A stretch of 53,429 nt of DNA from Bacteroidales bacterium. GTDB lineage: Bacteria; Bacteroidota; Bacteroidia; Bacteroidales; UBA932. The DNA is taken from assembly GCA_017473705.1 (NCBI GenBank), contig JAFUJQ010000006.1:1-53429 (forward strand), read 5' to 3'. A model generated the notes under the pieces. The model was not told the origin of the DNA. It made no database searches and saw nothing but the letters and a program-made list of their open reading frames with translations. A program made the translations under genes and the position numbers. Positions 17,358 to 25,067 of the stretch are shown in pieces (position 1 is the first letter of the stretch; every line of letters starts with the position of its first letter).

Positions 17358-18218
17358 CTAAAGCGTAATCATCGGCACATATTCCTCGCCACGCTTGTTA
17401 AGGCCCGCCATAATGCAGACACTGAGCTTCATTGCCTCGTCAACTGACCCGCTCCATACATCCGGGCTGAACAGATGCCTGACGATATCAAGCATAGGAG
17501 CAATAGATGCCGTACTATACGCAGCAGACGGTGCATCGGCCTTTATATCGTCATTCTTACGGTTGACGATAGTCACAATGTCAGAAGACGGATTTTCAAG
17601 ATCCTCGACACCACGCATCTGCTTCATGGTCCTGTCAATGAGTACCATCATCCACGCACTTTCAAACTGCAGTCTCTGCACCTCGCGCTTTTTGACGTCA
17701 ACCGGAATGGATGAATCCCTGAAGCAGTCGAATCTATATTCCAGCCTGTCATTATAACTGGCCATAGCCCGCTTCAGCTTTATGAGGGCTATCTGATTGT
17801 CTTCTGTGATCTCTCCGCAATGGTCGAGCAGCACATATTCCAGCGGGAAGGCCATATACGACACCTGATCCAGGCTCGGATAACTATTGAAAACGAAGGA
17901 AGACTGACTGAATTTATGCAGGATGCCACAGGACCGGATGTAATCTACATAGGCCAGTTCAAAAAGATGCTCCACCATTTTTATAAGACTTTGCTTGCTC
18001 ACCCGCTTGGTATTGGCCTCAGTCTGCTCCTGAGAGTCCAATGTACGCTTGGCAACGTAAAGTGAAGCTACACTCACAAAGAAAGCAAGGAGTGAGATCA
18101 TTATGGTAGAGAAGTCATATGGACCCAATGCGGTATTTTCGGCAGTCTGTCGGCTGGTAGTTGCAATCGAAACGAAGAGTTCGGTTGAATCTGGAGAGAA
18201 TGTACTTGTCAATATCAT
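17358..18218 (-). CDS. Membrane-anchored protein of unknown function, last gene of the peptide cluster
   Basis: The protein has 286 residues with one clear membrane segment near the N-terminus (about residues 36-56, STIMISLLAFFVSVASLYVA). A charged, probably coiled-coil stretch (KRTLDSQEQTEANTKRVSKQ) and a mostly helical cytosolic-looking domain follow. I do not recognise a family. Its start overlaps the stop of the formyltransferase gene by 4 nt (ATGA), so it belongs to the operon that begins with the cysteine-rich precursor. In such clusters a lone membrane protein without enzymatic motifs is often an immunity or export-related protein; here that is inference. No ABC-type transporter is present in the cluster. 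Confidence 0.75.
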   Translation of the reverse strand: MILTSTFSPDSTELFVSIATTSRQTAENTALGPYDFSTIMISLLAFFVSVASLYVAKRTLDSQEQTEANTKRVSKQSLIKMVEHLFELAYVDYIRSCGILHKFSQSSFVFNSYPSLDQVSYMAFPLEYVLLDHCGEITEDNQIALIKLKRAMASYNDRLEYRFDCFRDSSIPVDVKKREVQRLQFESAWMMVLIDRTMKQMRGVEDLENPSSDIVTIVNRKNDDIKADAPSAAYSTASIAPMLDIVRHLFSPDVWSGSVDEAMKLSVCIMAGLNKRGEEYVPMITL

Positions 18219-18679
18219 AACTCGTCATTAAAAAAATAAGTCTCTACTAAAGTCAATGCCACGCGGTCGGACTTATGCCGCGCTGACATCAGGTCTTCGG
18301 AAGAAGTCATCCGGAACGGAACCTGGGCCACGATTTCTCCGGCATCCGCATCCTGCGACATTCTGTGCAAGGTAACCCCTGACTCCTTGACCCCGTCTTC
18401 AAATATCTTCTGCCATGGATTCAGGCCCGGATAGGCCGGAAGCAGGGTCGGATGAATATTATATGCCCCCTCGAGGGCCTTGCTGAAGATCCTTTCCGGA
18501 AGTATGTATGGACAACGGTACGTCAGCAGAATCCTGACTCCTTCCGCCATAGAACTTTCCAGCTGCACAAATATGGAGTCACGCCCGACAGAACAATCAA
18601 GCACAAGAACATCCTGTCGGATCTCCAGAGCATCCCTCACCAGGCTTTTCCCTGTGGTCACCAGCAAGATATCAGTCAT
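18215..18679 (-). CDS. Short formyltransferase-fold protein in the peptide cluster
   Basis: The 154-residue protein matches the catalytic domain of N10-formyl-tetrahydrofolate-dependent formyltransferases (methionyl-tRNA and glycinamide types). The catalytic triad is intact: Asn74 and His76 in YNIHPTLLPAYPG, and Asp112 in DADAGEIVAQ. It lacks the C-terminal tRNA-binding domain of methionyl-tRNA formyltransferase (about 310 residues) and is shorter than PurN, so it is neither housekeeping enzyme. Gaps to its neighbours are 1 nt upstream and a 4-nt overlap downstream. From context I infer formylation of the peptide, perhaps of an amino group freed by the M42 peptidase, or of a small building block. 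Confidence 0.8.
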   Translation of the reverse strand: MTDILLVTTGKSLVRDALEIRQDVLVLDCSVGRDSIFVQLESSMAEGVRILLTYRCPYILPERIFSKALEGAYNIHPTLLPAYPGLNPWQKIFEDGVKESGVTLHRMSQDADAGEIVAQVPFRMTSSEDLMSARHKSDRVALTLVETYFFNDEL

Positions 18680-18680
18680 G

Positions 18681-19760
18681 TCAATCGATTCCTGGGATGA
18701 ATGATGCAGAAGGACGAAACGCTATGTGCTCCACTAGAGCAGACACAAGATTGATGACCGCCTCAACGTCCGACTTATGGCAGACCTCCACCGGAGAATG
18801 CATATACCGGCAAGGGACACTCACGTTCAGCGTAGCCACGCCACCACCGGATATCTGCACCGGTGCAGAGTCAGTGCCTCCATATAGAAAACGTCCTACC
18901 GAAGTCTGACATCTTATGTTTCTTTGCGCCGCGACCTCACCGGCCAGTCTCCTCATCACCGGATTGTTGTCCGCCTTGACCTGGAGACCGGCTCCTGCGC
19001 CAAGCCTGAGAGAACCCATCTGGTTATCATGCGGAGTCAATGTATCGGTAGCATAGTCCACGTCAAGCACTATGCAGGCATCGAACTTATGTCTCGAAGC
19101 TACCGCAGCACTTCCCCTCAGACCGACTTCCTCCTGGGCCGTAGCGACAAAGTGAAGATTCACAGGCAGATCCTTGCCCACAAGGGAACCCATGCACTCT
19201 TCGAGGATGAACAATCCTATTTTGTCATCCAAACCTGCACCGCAAAGACAGTCCCTGTTGAGGGTTGTGAGTTCTCCGCTCAGGACCCCGAGATCTCCTA
19301 CACTCACCTGTTCCTCCGCCTCCTGCTGCGAACCGGCGCATATGTCAATCCACAGATCCTCGTCCACAAGCCCCTTCGGCTGGCCATACTGGGATGTGGC
19401 ATCAAAACCCACTACTCCCGTGACGATTCCGCCTGCCGTCCTGATGTTCAATCTCTGTCCCAGCAACACATGAGGGATGAGGCCTATCTTCCTGAACTGA
19501 AGCATTCCATTGGGGAGAATCTTTGTAATCTGCACAGCGGTCGTGTCCATATGGGCACAGATCGCCACATTGACATCACGGTTCCCCTTCACACATGCGT
19601 GGATATTCCCTATAACATCCGTATCCACCGTCAATCCGAGGGAAGACCACCTCTGGCGCAGATATGCGGCCATATCGACCTCGTCCATAGAGGGAGAGAC
19701 TATTTTCATCAGGGCATCCAGATTCCGGAATGCCGCTTCGTCAAACATCCACATAATCAC
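18681..19760 (-). CDS. M42-family metallo-aminopeptidase
   Basis: The 359-residue protein has the di-zinc M42 peptidase pattern: AHMDTTA (His70, Asp72), CGAGLDDKIG, TAQEEVGLRGS with the catalytic and metal-binding glutamates, VLDVDYATD, GGTDSAPVQ and the metal-binding His in YMHSPVEVC. M42 enzymes are large oligomeric aminopeptidases that trim peptides in the cytosol. The start overlaps the stop of the B12-type radical SAM gene by 4 nt. In this operon the natural inference is removal or trimming of the leader of the cysteine-rich precursor. Sequence alone does not exclude a general peptidase. Confidence 0.88.
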   Translation of the reverse strand: MIMWMFDEAAFRNLDALMKIVSPSMDEVDMAAYLRQRWSSLGLTVDTDVIGNIHACVKGNRDVNVAICAHMDTTAVQITKILPNGMLQFRKIGLIPHVLLGQRLNIRTAGGIVTGVVGFDATSQYGQPKGLVDEDLWIDICAGSQQEAEEQVSVGDLGVLSGELTTLNRDCLCGAGLDDKIGLFILEECMGSLVGKDLPVNLHFVATAQEEVGLRGSAAVASRHKFDACIVLDVDYATDTLTPHDNQMGSLRLGAGAGLQVKADNNPVMRRLAGEVAAQRNIRCQTSVGRFLYGGTDSAPVQISGGGVATLNVSVPCRYMHSPVEVCHKSDVEAVINLVSALVEHIAFRPSASFIPGID

Positions 19761-21127
19761 TTCTTGTTATAATGCCTTACAATATATTTCCTGTAATTGA
19801 TCTTCTCGATCTGCTTGACCAAGCGGTCAAACTGATCATCAGTCATCCTGGATATATTTACAATCGGACATCCGTCCTGCAGGAACTGCACGGGGTCCGG
19901 GATCACACCGCTCCTGCAGGCTCTCCTGTAGATGACAGATCCGGGGAAGGCGATTATCATATCCACGAACATCCTGTATTTCTCATAGTTCCTCCTGAAC
20001 CAGTCAAGGGTGAACATCGCACTCTCATAGGTCTCCTCCGTATCACCGAAGATCACTCCGGAGCGGGAATTCAGACCGGCGTCCCTCAACATGTCCAGAG
20101 CCTTTTCGATCTGCACCCTGGTTATACCCTTTCTCATGCTCCTGAGCACATTGTCATCCGCACTTTCCACACCCACGAAGACATACCTGCACCTTGTATC
20201 CTTCAGCATATCGACCAATTCCTGGTTTATGCTGTCGATCCTCAACTGGATTGACCAGTCGAAATCATATGGTTCCACTCTTCTGCAGAATTCGCGGACC
20301 CTCTCGTTGTCAGTCGCGAAGAGTTCCTCCCTCAATGCGATATATGATATGTCATAGTTCCCGACCAGATAATCTATCTCGGCAAAGATCGAGTCCAGGG
20401 AACGCTGACGATATCTCGAGCCTGACGGATGGAAACAGAAGGTACAGTTATATTTACACGACCTTCCTCCTATCACCGACACCTGCGAGTACTTCTTGCC
20501 CTCGTCGCTCATATCTGGATTGCAGCGCAGATATTCGGCATAATTGAATCCGTCATAATCCGGGAACGGAAGACTGTCAAGATCATCGATCTCAGAACGT
20601 CTGCCTGTAATCACTAATGAATCGCCATCCCTGTAGATGAGGCCATCCACAGCAGACACGTCCTTGCCTGCCATCAGCGCATCAAAGAGCTCCACAGAAG
20701 TCCTTTCCCCCTCGCCGATAATTCCGAAGTCAACCTCCGGCATAGCCTTCATCGTCACCTCCGGATCCGCAGTCATGATACCTCCTCCAACCTGGATCAG
20801 CACATTTCCGTCAATCTCGGAGACATATGAGACGATTCTCTGAAGATCGGAATACTCACCGGACAGTCCGCCGACACCGACAAGGTCTATAGCATTCTCC
20901 CTGATGCAGTTTTCAAGAATATCATATTCCTGTCCCTCGACATGATTCAGATTAAGGGTGTGGACATTCACGTTGCCCTCCCTCTTGACATAGGCCGAGA
21001 CATACAGGATACCCATAGGCATCACATAGTGACCCTCCATCCCGTAGGTCCTGTACCTGGGGATGATGTAGAGGACATTGAGTTTCTTATTATGGGGGTC
21101 AGATCTCATTCCTGCTGATCTTTTCAT
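19757..21127 (-). CDS. B12-binding-domain radical SAM enzyme
   Basis: The protein has 456 residues. Residues of about 15-150 form a cobalamin-binding-type Rossmann domain (VLYIIPRY, VGVGGLSGEYSD, IQVGGGIMTADPE, FGIIGEGERT); its HxxG (His62-Gly65) remains but the Asp of the classic DxHxxG is a Leu. The radical SAM core follows, with the Fe-S motif SCKYNCTFC (Cys224, Cys228, Cys231), YVFVGVESADDNVLRSMRKG and FGDTEETYESA. Members of this class often methylate unactivated carbons or remodel rings. The gene overlaps the upstream SPASM gene by up to 29 nt and the M42 gene by 4 nt, so the proteins are translationally coupled. The likely substrate is the cysteine-rich precursor. Confidence 0.9.
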   Translation of the reverse strand: MKRSAGMRSDPHNKKLNVLYIIPRYRTYGMEGHYVMPMGILYVSAYVKREGNVNVHTLNLNHVEGQEYDILENCIRENAIDLVGVGGLSGEYSDLQRIVSYVSEIDGNVLIQVGGGIMTADPEVTMKAMPEVDFGIIGEGERTSVELFDALMAGKDVSAVDGLIYRDGDSLVITGRRSEIDDLDSLPFPDYDGFNYAEYLRCNPDMSDEGKKYSQVSVIGGRSCKYNCTFCFHPSGSRYRQRSLDSIFAEIDYLVGNYDISYIALREELFATDNERVREFCRRVEPYDFDWSIQLRIDSINQELVDMLKDTRCRYVFVGVESADDNVLRSMRKGITRVQIEKALDMLRDAGLNSRSGVIFGDTEETYESAMFTLDWFRRNYEKYRMFVDMIIAFPGSVIYRRACRSGVIPDPVQFLQDGCPIVNISRMTDDQFDRLVKQIEKINYRKYIVRHYNKK

Positions 21128-22463
21128 TGATGAACTCTTTCAGATCCTTGCCCGAAGCCTTTTGGAAATTGGCAGAAAGGACATTGAACAGCTGCACCTT
21201 CAGGGCCTTGCGGACGAAGTCACATCTGACCGCCTCATAATCCGGACTGAATGCATGGTGGAACAGACGGCAGCCTCCGCCACAGTTCCATCTGGCATAG
21301 CATCCGGCACACATCGGCTGCGAGTATATGTTGCTCTGCGAGATGATGCCCTTGAAACGTTCCTGATCGAAAACCAGGGTCCCATCCTCCACGCTTCCAT
21401 ATACATAATCCTCATATTTCTCCTCAAGAGGCGAGGATACTCGGGCACAGCTTGATATCGTCCCCATAGGAGTCAGGACAATCTTGCCCTCGCAGGTCCT
21501 GTCACGCACCATGGACAGCATCTCGACAGCCACACTTTCCACTGAAATGCCCAGGCCGGCCCCCTTTCTCTTCGCCTTCCAGTATTCTTCCAGGAATGTG
21601 TCGTAGTATCTACGCAGGTCCTCCGGAGAATCGAACAGATCCGGAGCGAGGACCGTGTCATAGACCACCTTCTTCAGCTTCGGGAAGCGTGCCGCAAGCT
21701 CATCGATCATTTCGCACATGCACGACACACTCTCCGGGGTGAATGTTGTCCTGATTCCGAAAGGATATCCTCTTTCCAGCATCATGTCCAGGTTTGCCGA
21801 CACCTTGTCATACGATCCACGTTCCTTGTTCTGAAGTCTTTCAAGAATCTCAAAAGAAACGGCCATATCCACCTTGTGCTCCTGAAAGAAGTCTATTATC
21901 TCAGGTGTGATCAGACTTCCGTTCGTGACCAGCCCGATGTTGTAGATGTAATTCCTGTCCTTGTTCACTTCCTCGATATATGCCACCGTCCTCTTGATCA
22001 GTTCGAAACTCATCAGAGGCTCTCCTCCACCGCTGAAATTGATGATATACGGATTCTTCTGTTCCTTCCCGCTGCAGAAGAGATAATCAATCACCGCCTT
22101 GATCTTCTCAAACTCTATCTGCCTGTTGGAACGTCCGGCTGCCGAATAGCAGTAGATGCATTTGAAATTGCATGTATAATTGGAAAGGATATCGATCTGG
22201 TAAAGTTCATGCGGGGTTTCCGGAAGGTAGTGAACCGGCACGGCACCTTTCGCCTGGAACATGCTGAGAGCCTTCCGGGATGCTTCATCAGCATTCCGTC
22301 CCTGTGCGCAATCACACAAGGCAGCCACATTCTCCCTTGTGGCCAAAGATATATGTCCGTTCAGTGGTGCATAGACCATATAGACACGGTCCGCCTCTAT
22401 CCCCCAGATGTCACCGGAAGGAACGGCAAAAATGTCCTTATCAATGATTATCTGACTGTCCAT
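21099..22463 (-). CDS. Radical SAM/SPASM peptide maturase (paralogue 2)
   Basis: The protein has 454 residues. The first 90 or so form a non-catalytic domain (DKDIFAVPSGD, VYMVYAPLNGHISLA) shared with the neighbouring paralogue and possibly used to hold the leader peptide. The radical SAM motif is CNFKCIYC (Cys98, Cys102, Cys105), followed by FSGGGEPLMSFEL. The C-terminal SPASM domain carries cysteines for auxiliary Fe-S clusters (RTCEGKIVLTPMGTISSC, CAGCYARWNCGGGC, RCDF). SPASM maturases form thioether or carbon cross-links in peptides. It follows paralogue 1 by 3 nt. The motif YCYSAAGRS is identical in both, pointing to a duplication within the cluster. Confidence 0.92.
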   Translation of the reverse strand: MDSQIIIDKDIFAVPSGDIWGIEADRVYMVYAPLNGHISLATRENVAALCDCAQGRNADEASRKALSMFQAKGAVPVHYLPETPHELYQIDILSNYTCNFKCIYCYSAAGRSNRQIEFEKIKAVIDYLFCSGKEQKNPYIINFSGGGEPLMSFELIKRTVAYIEEVNKDRNYIYNIGLVTNGSLITPEIIDFFQEHKVDMAVSFEILERLQNKERGSYDKVSANLDMMLERGYPFGIRTTFTPESVSCMCEMIDELAARFPKLKKVVYDTVLAPDLFDSPEDLRRYYDTFLEEYWKAKRKGAGLGISVESVAVEMLSMVRDRTCEGKIVLTPMGTISSCARVSSPLEEKYEDYVYGSVEDGTLVFDQERFKGIISQSNIYSQPMCAGCYARWNCGGGCRLFHHAFSPDYEAVRCDFVRKALKVQLFNVLSANFQKASGKDLKEFINEKISRNEI

Positions 22464-22466
22464 CTC

Positions 22467-23804
22467 CTAAAGTTTTGAACTGATGTCTTCATAAAAATCT
22501 CTGCCTGTGGCATCCGTATGCTTTCTCGCCAGAGCCACTATCAGGCTGTGGAGCAGCATCTTGCGATAATGTCCGCAGATCGCGTCAAAGATCTCCGCAT
22601 CATACACCCTGCGGCTGCTCGGGCATCCGCTGCCGCAGTTCCAGCGCGCATAGCAGTCCCTGCATTTGTCGATCGTATGGATGCTGCCGCGGGAAAGACG
22701 GGCGAAAGCTTCATTGTCGAAGTGTATGCCTTCTCCGGTCAGTTCACCGATTACGGAATCGGCATAATCCTCCTCATTAGGAGAAGACACGTCCGGACAC
22801 ATCGTCAATGTACCGTACGGAGTCAGACATAGAAGGTTGTAGCAGAACCTTTCACGCTTGGAATAATTCAGCAGGTGAGACGACGATGACCTCAGCACTA
22901 TGCCCAGTTCGCCCGCTCTCTTCTCTCCCTCACGATACGAACGGAAATATCTTCCGAAGAAATCCTCGACGACCTCAGGAGAGGTAAAGTATGAAGGATC
23001 GACGACCTGCTGACAGCTCATCTTTGTCACTTTCGGGAAATGCTCGTGGCAATACTCGACCATCTCCGGTATTCTGTCCACATTCATCTCCGTGATGGTA
23101 GAGCGGACATAATTGTTGATGCCTTTCTCCGTCAGGCGGACAAGGTTCGCTGCAACCGCGTCATATGAGCCGCGCTGGGAATTCTGCACATCCGGCAGTA
23201 TTTCAAACGATATCTGAACCGTAAAATCATGTTCCTTCAGGAAGTCAAGCATACTTTCCGTCATTATGGAACCGTTGGTCGTAAGGGAGAAGTGGACCTT
23301 TATACCCTGCTGCTCTGCAACAGACTCCGCATATGCGACAGATTCCTCGAGAAGCTTCCACGAGAGCACCGGTTCTCCTCCACCCATGAACATGACTGTC
23401 CTGTCCTTGACCGCCGTTCTGCGGGATGAAAGGAAATAATCCAGGGTTGTCCGTATCTTGTCCATATCAAGTTCAGCGGTCGAGCGTCCGGCAGCTGAAT
23501 AGCAATATCTGCAATGGAAATTACACTTTTCATTCAACAGCAGGTGCAATGTGCAGAAGGACTCCGTACTGACTTCATGGTCGGCGAAATCCTTGAATGC
23601 CGACTGGTCCAGCAGTCTTTCAAGCAGCTGAGACGACCGGCCTTCCTTCAAGGTCTGCTCAAGGAGAGCGACATCACCGGGAAGGGCCAGGAAAAATATA
23701 TTAGCCAAAGGAGAATATACAAGATAACATGCAGCTGGTGACTTGCCGAAATACTCGCCAGCCGGAATCGCGTAGACATCACGCTTTATCAATTCTTGAA
23801 ACAT
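22467..23804 (-). CDS. Radical SAM/SPASM peptide maturase (paralogue 1)
   Basis: The protein has 445 residues with the same layout as the next gene. An N-terminal domain of about 85 residues (KRDVYAIPAGEYFG, CYLVYSPLANIFFLALPGD) is followed by the radical SAM core with CNFHCRYC (Cys94, Cys98, Cys101) and FMGGGEPVLSW, then a C-terminal SPASM domain (CYNLLCLTPYGTLTMC, CRDCYARWNCGSGC, ICGHYRK). It is the first enzyme gene after the precursor, separated by 59 nt that contain an attenuator-like hairpin. I infer it introduces cross-links involving the precursor cysteines. Why two paralogues are needed is unknown; they may act on different sites or as a heteromer. Confidence 0.92.
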   Translation of the reverse strand: MFQELIKRDVYAIPAGEYFGKSPAACYLVYSPLANIFFLALPGDVALLEQTLKEGRSSQLLERLLDQSAFKDFADHEVSTESFCTLHLLLNEKCNFHCRYCYSAAGRSTAELDMDKIRTTLDYFLSSRRTAVKDRTVMFMGGGEPVLSWKLLEESVAYAESVAEQQGIKVHFSLTTNGSIMTESMLDFLKEHDFTVQISFEILPDVQNSQRGSYDAVAANLVRLTEKGINNYVRSTITEMNVDRIPEMVEYCHEHFPKVTKMSCQQVVDPSYFTSPEVVEDFFGRYFRSYREGEKRAGELGIVLRSSSSHLLNYSKRERFCYNLLCLTPYGTLTMCPDVSSPNEEDYADSVIGELTGEGIHFDNEAFARLSRGSIHTIDKCRDCYARWNCGSGCPSSRRVYDAEIFDAICGHYRKMLLHSLIVALARKHTDATGRDFYEDISSKL

Positions 23805-23817
23805 AACGGGGAAATAT

Positions 23818-23852
23818 TAAAAATGAGCAGAGTCCCTTGCAGGACTCTACTC
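23818..23852 (-). terminator. Attenuator-like hairpin between precursor and maturase genes
   Basis: On the minus strand AGAGTCC pairs with GGACTCT around TGCAAG. The stem is extended by GAG/CTC across a one-base mismatch and followed by ATTTTTAA. It sits 11 nt after the precursor stop. A leaky terminator here would give more precursor mRNA than enzyme mRNA, as is usual in peptide clusters. Confidence 0.7.
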
Positions 23853-23863
23853 AGTGATCAGAA

Positions 23864-24025
23864 CTAGCTGTTGTTGCATGCGCAAGTGCAGCCATAACCG
23901 AATACGTCGCAGCATCCTGAAGCACAGTTGCTGACATTCTCGTTTACAGTGAATACATCTGTCAACATAGCAAAATGTATTAGAAGTTCTACCCTACTCT
24001 GTTTAGGCTTTTCGGGATCGGCCAT
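23864..24025 (-). CDS. Cysteine-rich precursor peptide of a putative RiPP
   Basis: This short gene encodes 53 residues. The first 30 or so (MADPEKPKQSRVELLIHFA and following) look like a leader: charged, then amphipathic, without cysteine and without a secretion signal. The C-terminal 20 residues are the likely core, with six cysteines at 34, 38, 39, 46, 48 and 50 in the pattern CxxxCC-x6-CxCxC, ending NNS. The ATG at 24025 is preceded 6 nt upstream by TAAATTTG with a matching TTG 20 bp further, so the transcript is almost leaderless. A hairpin with T-run follows the stop, then two radical SAM/SPASM genes. There is no double-glycine cleavage site. An internal ATG at codon 20 is the alternative start but would remove most of the leader. 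Confidence 0.85.
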   Translation of the reverse strand: MADPEKPKQSRVELLIHFAMLTDVFTVNENVSNCASGCCDVFGYGCTCACNNS

Positions 24026-24031
24026 TCCGTA

Positions 24032-24062
24032 CAAATTTAGTAAAACTCTTCTACTATTCCAA
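24032..24062 (-). promoter_or_regulatory. Promoter of the peptide cluster
   Basis: On the minus strand TTG (24060-24062) is followed after 20 bp by TAAATTTG (24032-24039), a good match to the Bacteroidota TTTG-N19-21-TAnnTTTG promoter. Only 6 nt separate it from the precursor ATG. Confidence 0.65.
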
Positions 24063-24079
24063 GAAAATCAATTTATAAC

Positions 24080-24087
24080 TATCTTTG
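24080..24087 (+). promoter_or_regulatory. -7 promoter element of the rRNA methyltransferase gene
   Basis: TATCTTTG on the plus strand, 18 nt before the ATG at 24106. It is divergent from the peptide-cluster promoter. Confidence 0.55.
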
Positions 24088-24105
24088 CCGAAATTTTGGA
24101 CGCGT

Positions 24106-25041
24106 ATGATGACTATTGAAAGCCCTGGTGCATTCTGGAATGATTATGAACTCATTGACTCCGGCAATTTCGAGAAGCTCGAAAGGTTCGGTCCGTTCAT
24201 TATGGCCCGCCCTGAGCCTAAGGCCCTTTGGGACAAGTCCCTCTCGGACGGCGAGTGGAACAAGATGATCCACACCCGCTTCAAGACAGGGGCAGGATTC
24301 GGCAAGGCCGGCAAGGAGGACAGCGGCACATGGGAGCGCAAGAGGAAGATGGATGACCAGTGGTACATCCGCTACAACGGCGCACAGGAAGGTCTGAACT
24401 TCTCGCTCAGGCTCGGTCTCACATCATTCAAGCATGTGGGCGTGTTCCCTGAACAGTCATCAAACTGGGAGTATATCTACAGGCAGACAAAGGAGCTGGT
24501 CGAGAAGGCGGAAAAAGAGGGCAAGCCGAAGCCGAAAGTCCTCAATCTCTTCGCATATACCGGAGCAGCTTCACTCGCTGCCAAGGCAGCCGGTGCGGAC
24601 GTGACTCACCTCGACTCGGTACGTCAGGTGGTGACATGGGCACGCGGCAACATGGAGGCGAGCCGTCTGGACAACATCAGATGGATTGTGGAGGATGCTC
24701 TCAAATTTGCGCGCAGAGAGGCCAAGAGAGGCAACACATATCAGGGAATCATCCTTGACCCGCCGGCATACGGACACGGTCCGGACGGAGAGAAGTGGAA
24801 GCTTGACGAGTGCCTCAACGAGATGCTCCAGTGCGTGGCTGCAATCCTCGCTCCCCAAGACAGCTTCATGGTACTCAACCTCTATTCGAACGGTTATTCC
24901 GCCGTGCTTGGAGAGACCATCGTGAAGCAGGCGTTCTGCCTTAAAAACGCATACAAGTCCCTCGATTTCGGGGAACTTGTATTACGTGACTCTTACGGCA
25001 AGAATCTGCCTTTGAGTGTATTTGTGCGCCTGGCGCGATAG
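24106..25041 (+). CDS. Class I SAM-dependent methyltransferase, RlmI/RlmK-like rRNA cytosine/guanine type
   Basis: The 311-residue protein (starting MMTIESPGAF) has an N-terminal substrate domain and a C-terminal Rossmann methyltransferase. SAM motif I is VLNLFAYTGAASLAAKAAGADVTHLD, and the catalytic-type motif IV is ILDPPAYGHG. This layout is that of the YccW/RlmI-like group that methylates 23S rRNA. The base modified cannot be told from sequence. The TTG at 24085 would also give an open frame, but it overlaps the -7 element, so the ATG is preferred. It is divergent from the peptide cluster and probably unrelated to it. Confidence 0.85.
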   Translation: MMTIESPGAFWNDYELIDSGNFEKLERFGPFIMARPEPKALWDKSLSDGEWNKMIHTRFKTGAGFGKAGKEDSGTWERKRKMDDQWYIRYNGAQEGLNFSLRLGLTSFKHVGVFPEQSSNWEYIYRQTKELVEKAEKEGKPKPKVLNLFAYTGAASLAAKAAGADVTHLDSVRQVVTWARGNMEASRLDNIRWIVEDALKFARREAKRGNTYQGIILDPPAYGHGPDGEKWKLDECLNEMLQCVAAILAPQDSFMVLNLYSNGYSAVLGETIVKQAFCLKNAYKSLDFGELVLRDSYGKNLPLSVFVRLAR

Positions 25042-25064
25042 ATCCCCGATCAGTCGGGGATGAC
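25041..25064. repeat. Palindromic repeat (GATCCCCG...CGGGGATGAC type)
   Basis: ATCCCCGA (25042-25049) pairs with TCGGGGAT (25054-25061) around TCAG, followed by GAC. It lies between two convergent genes. The unit GATCCCCGRTCAG-CGGGGATGAC also occurs inside the trmN6-like gene at 34715-34777. Confidence 0.7.
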
Positions 25065-25067
25065 GGT

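Noticed and set aside
22467-23804. First SPASM gene as an anaerobic sulfatase-maturating enzyme
   Set aside because: The two SPASM genes are not next to a sulfatase. They share an N-terminal domain and operon with a cysteine-rich peptide, which fits peptide maturation better.
24106-25041. rRNA methyltransferase as a member of the peptide cluster
   Set aside because: It is transcribed divergently from its own promoter and matches a housekeeping rRNA methyltransferase family.
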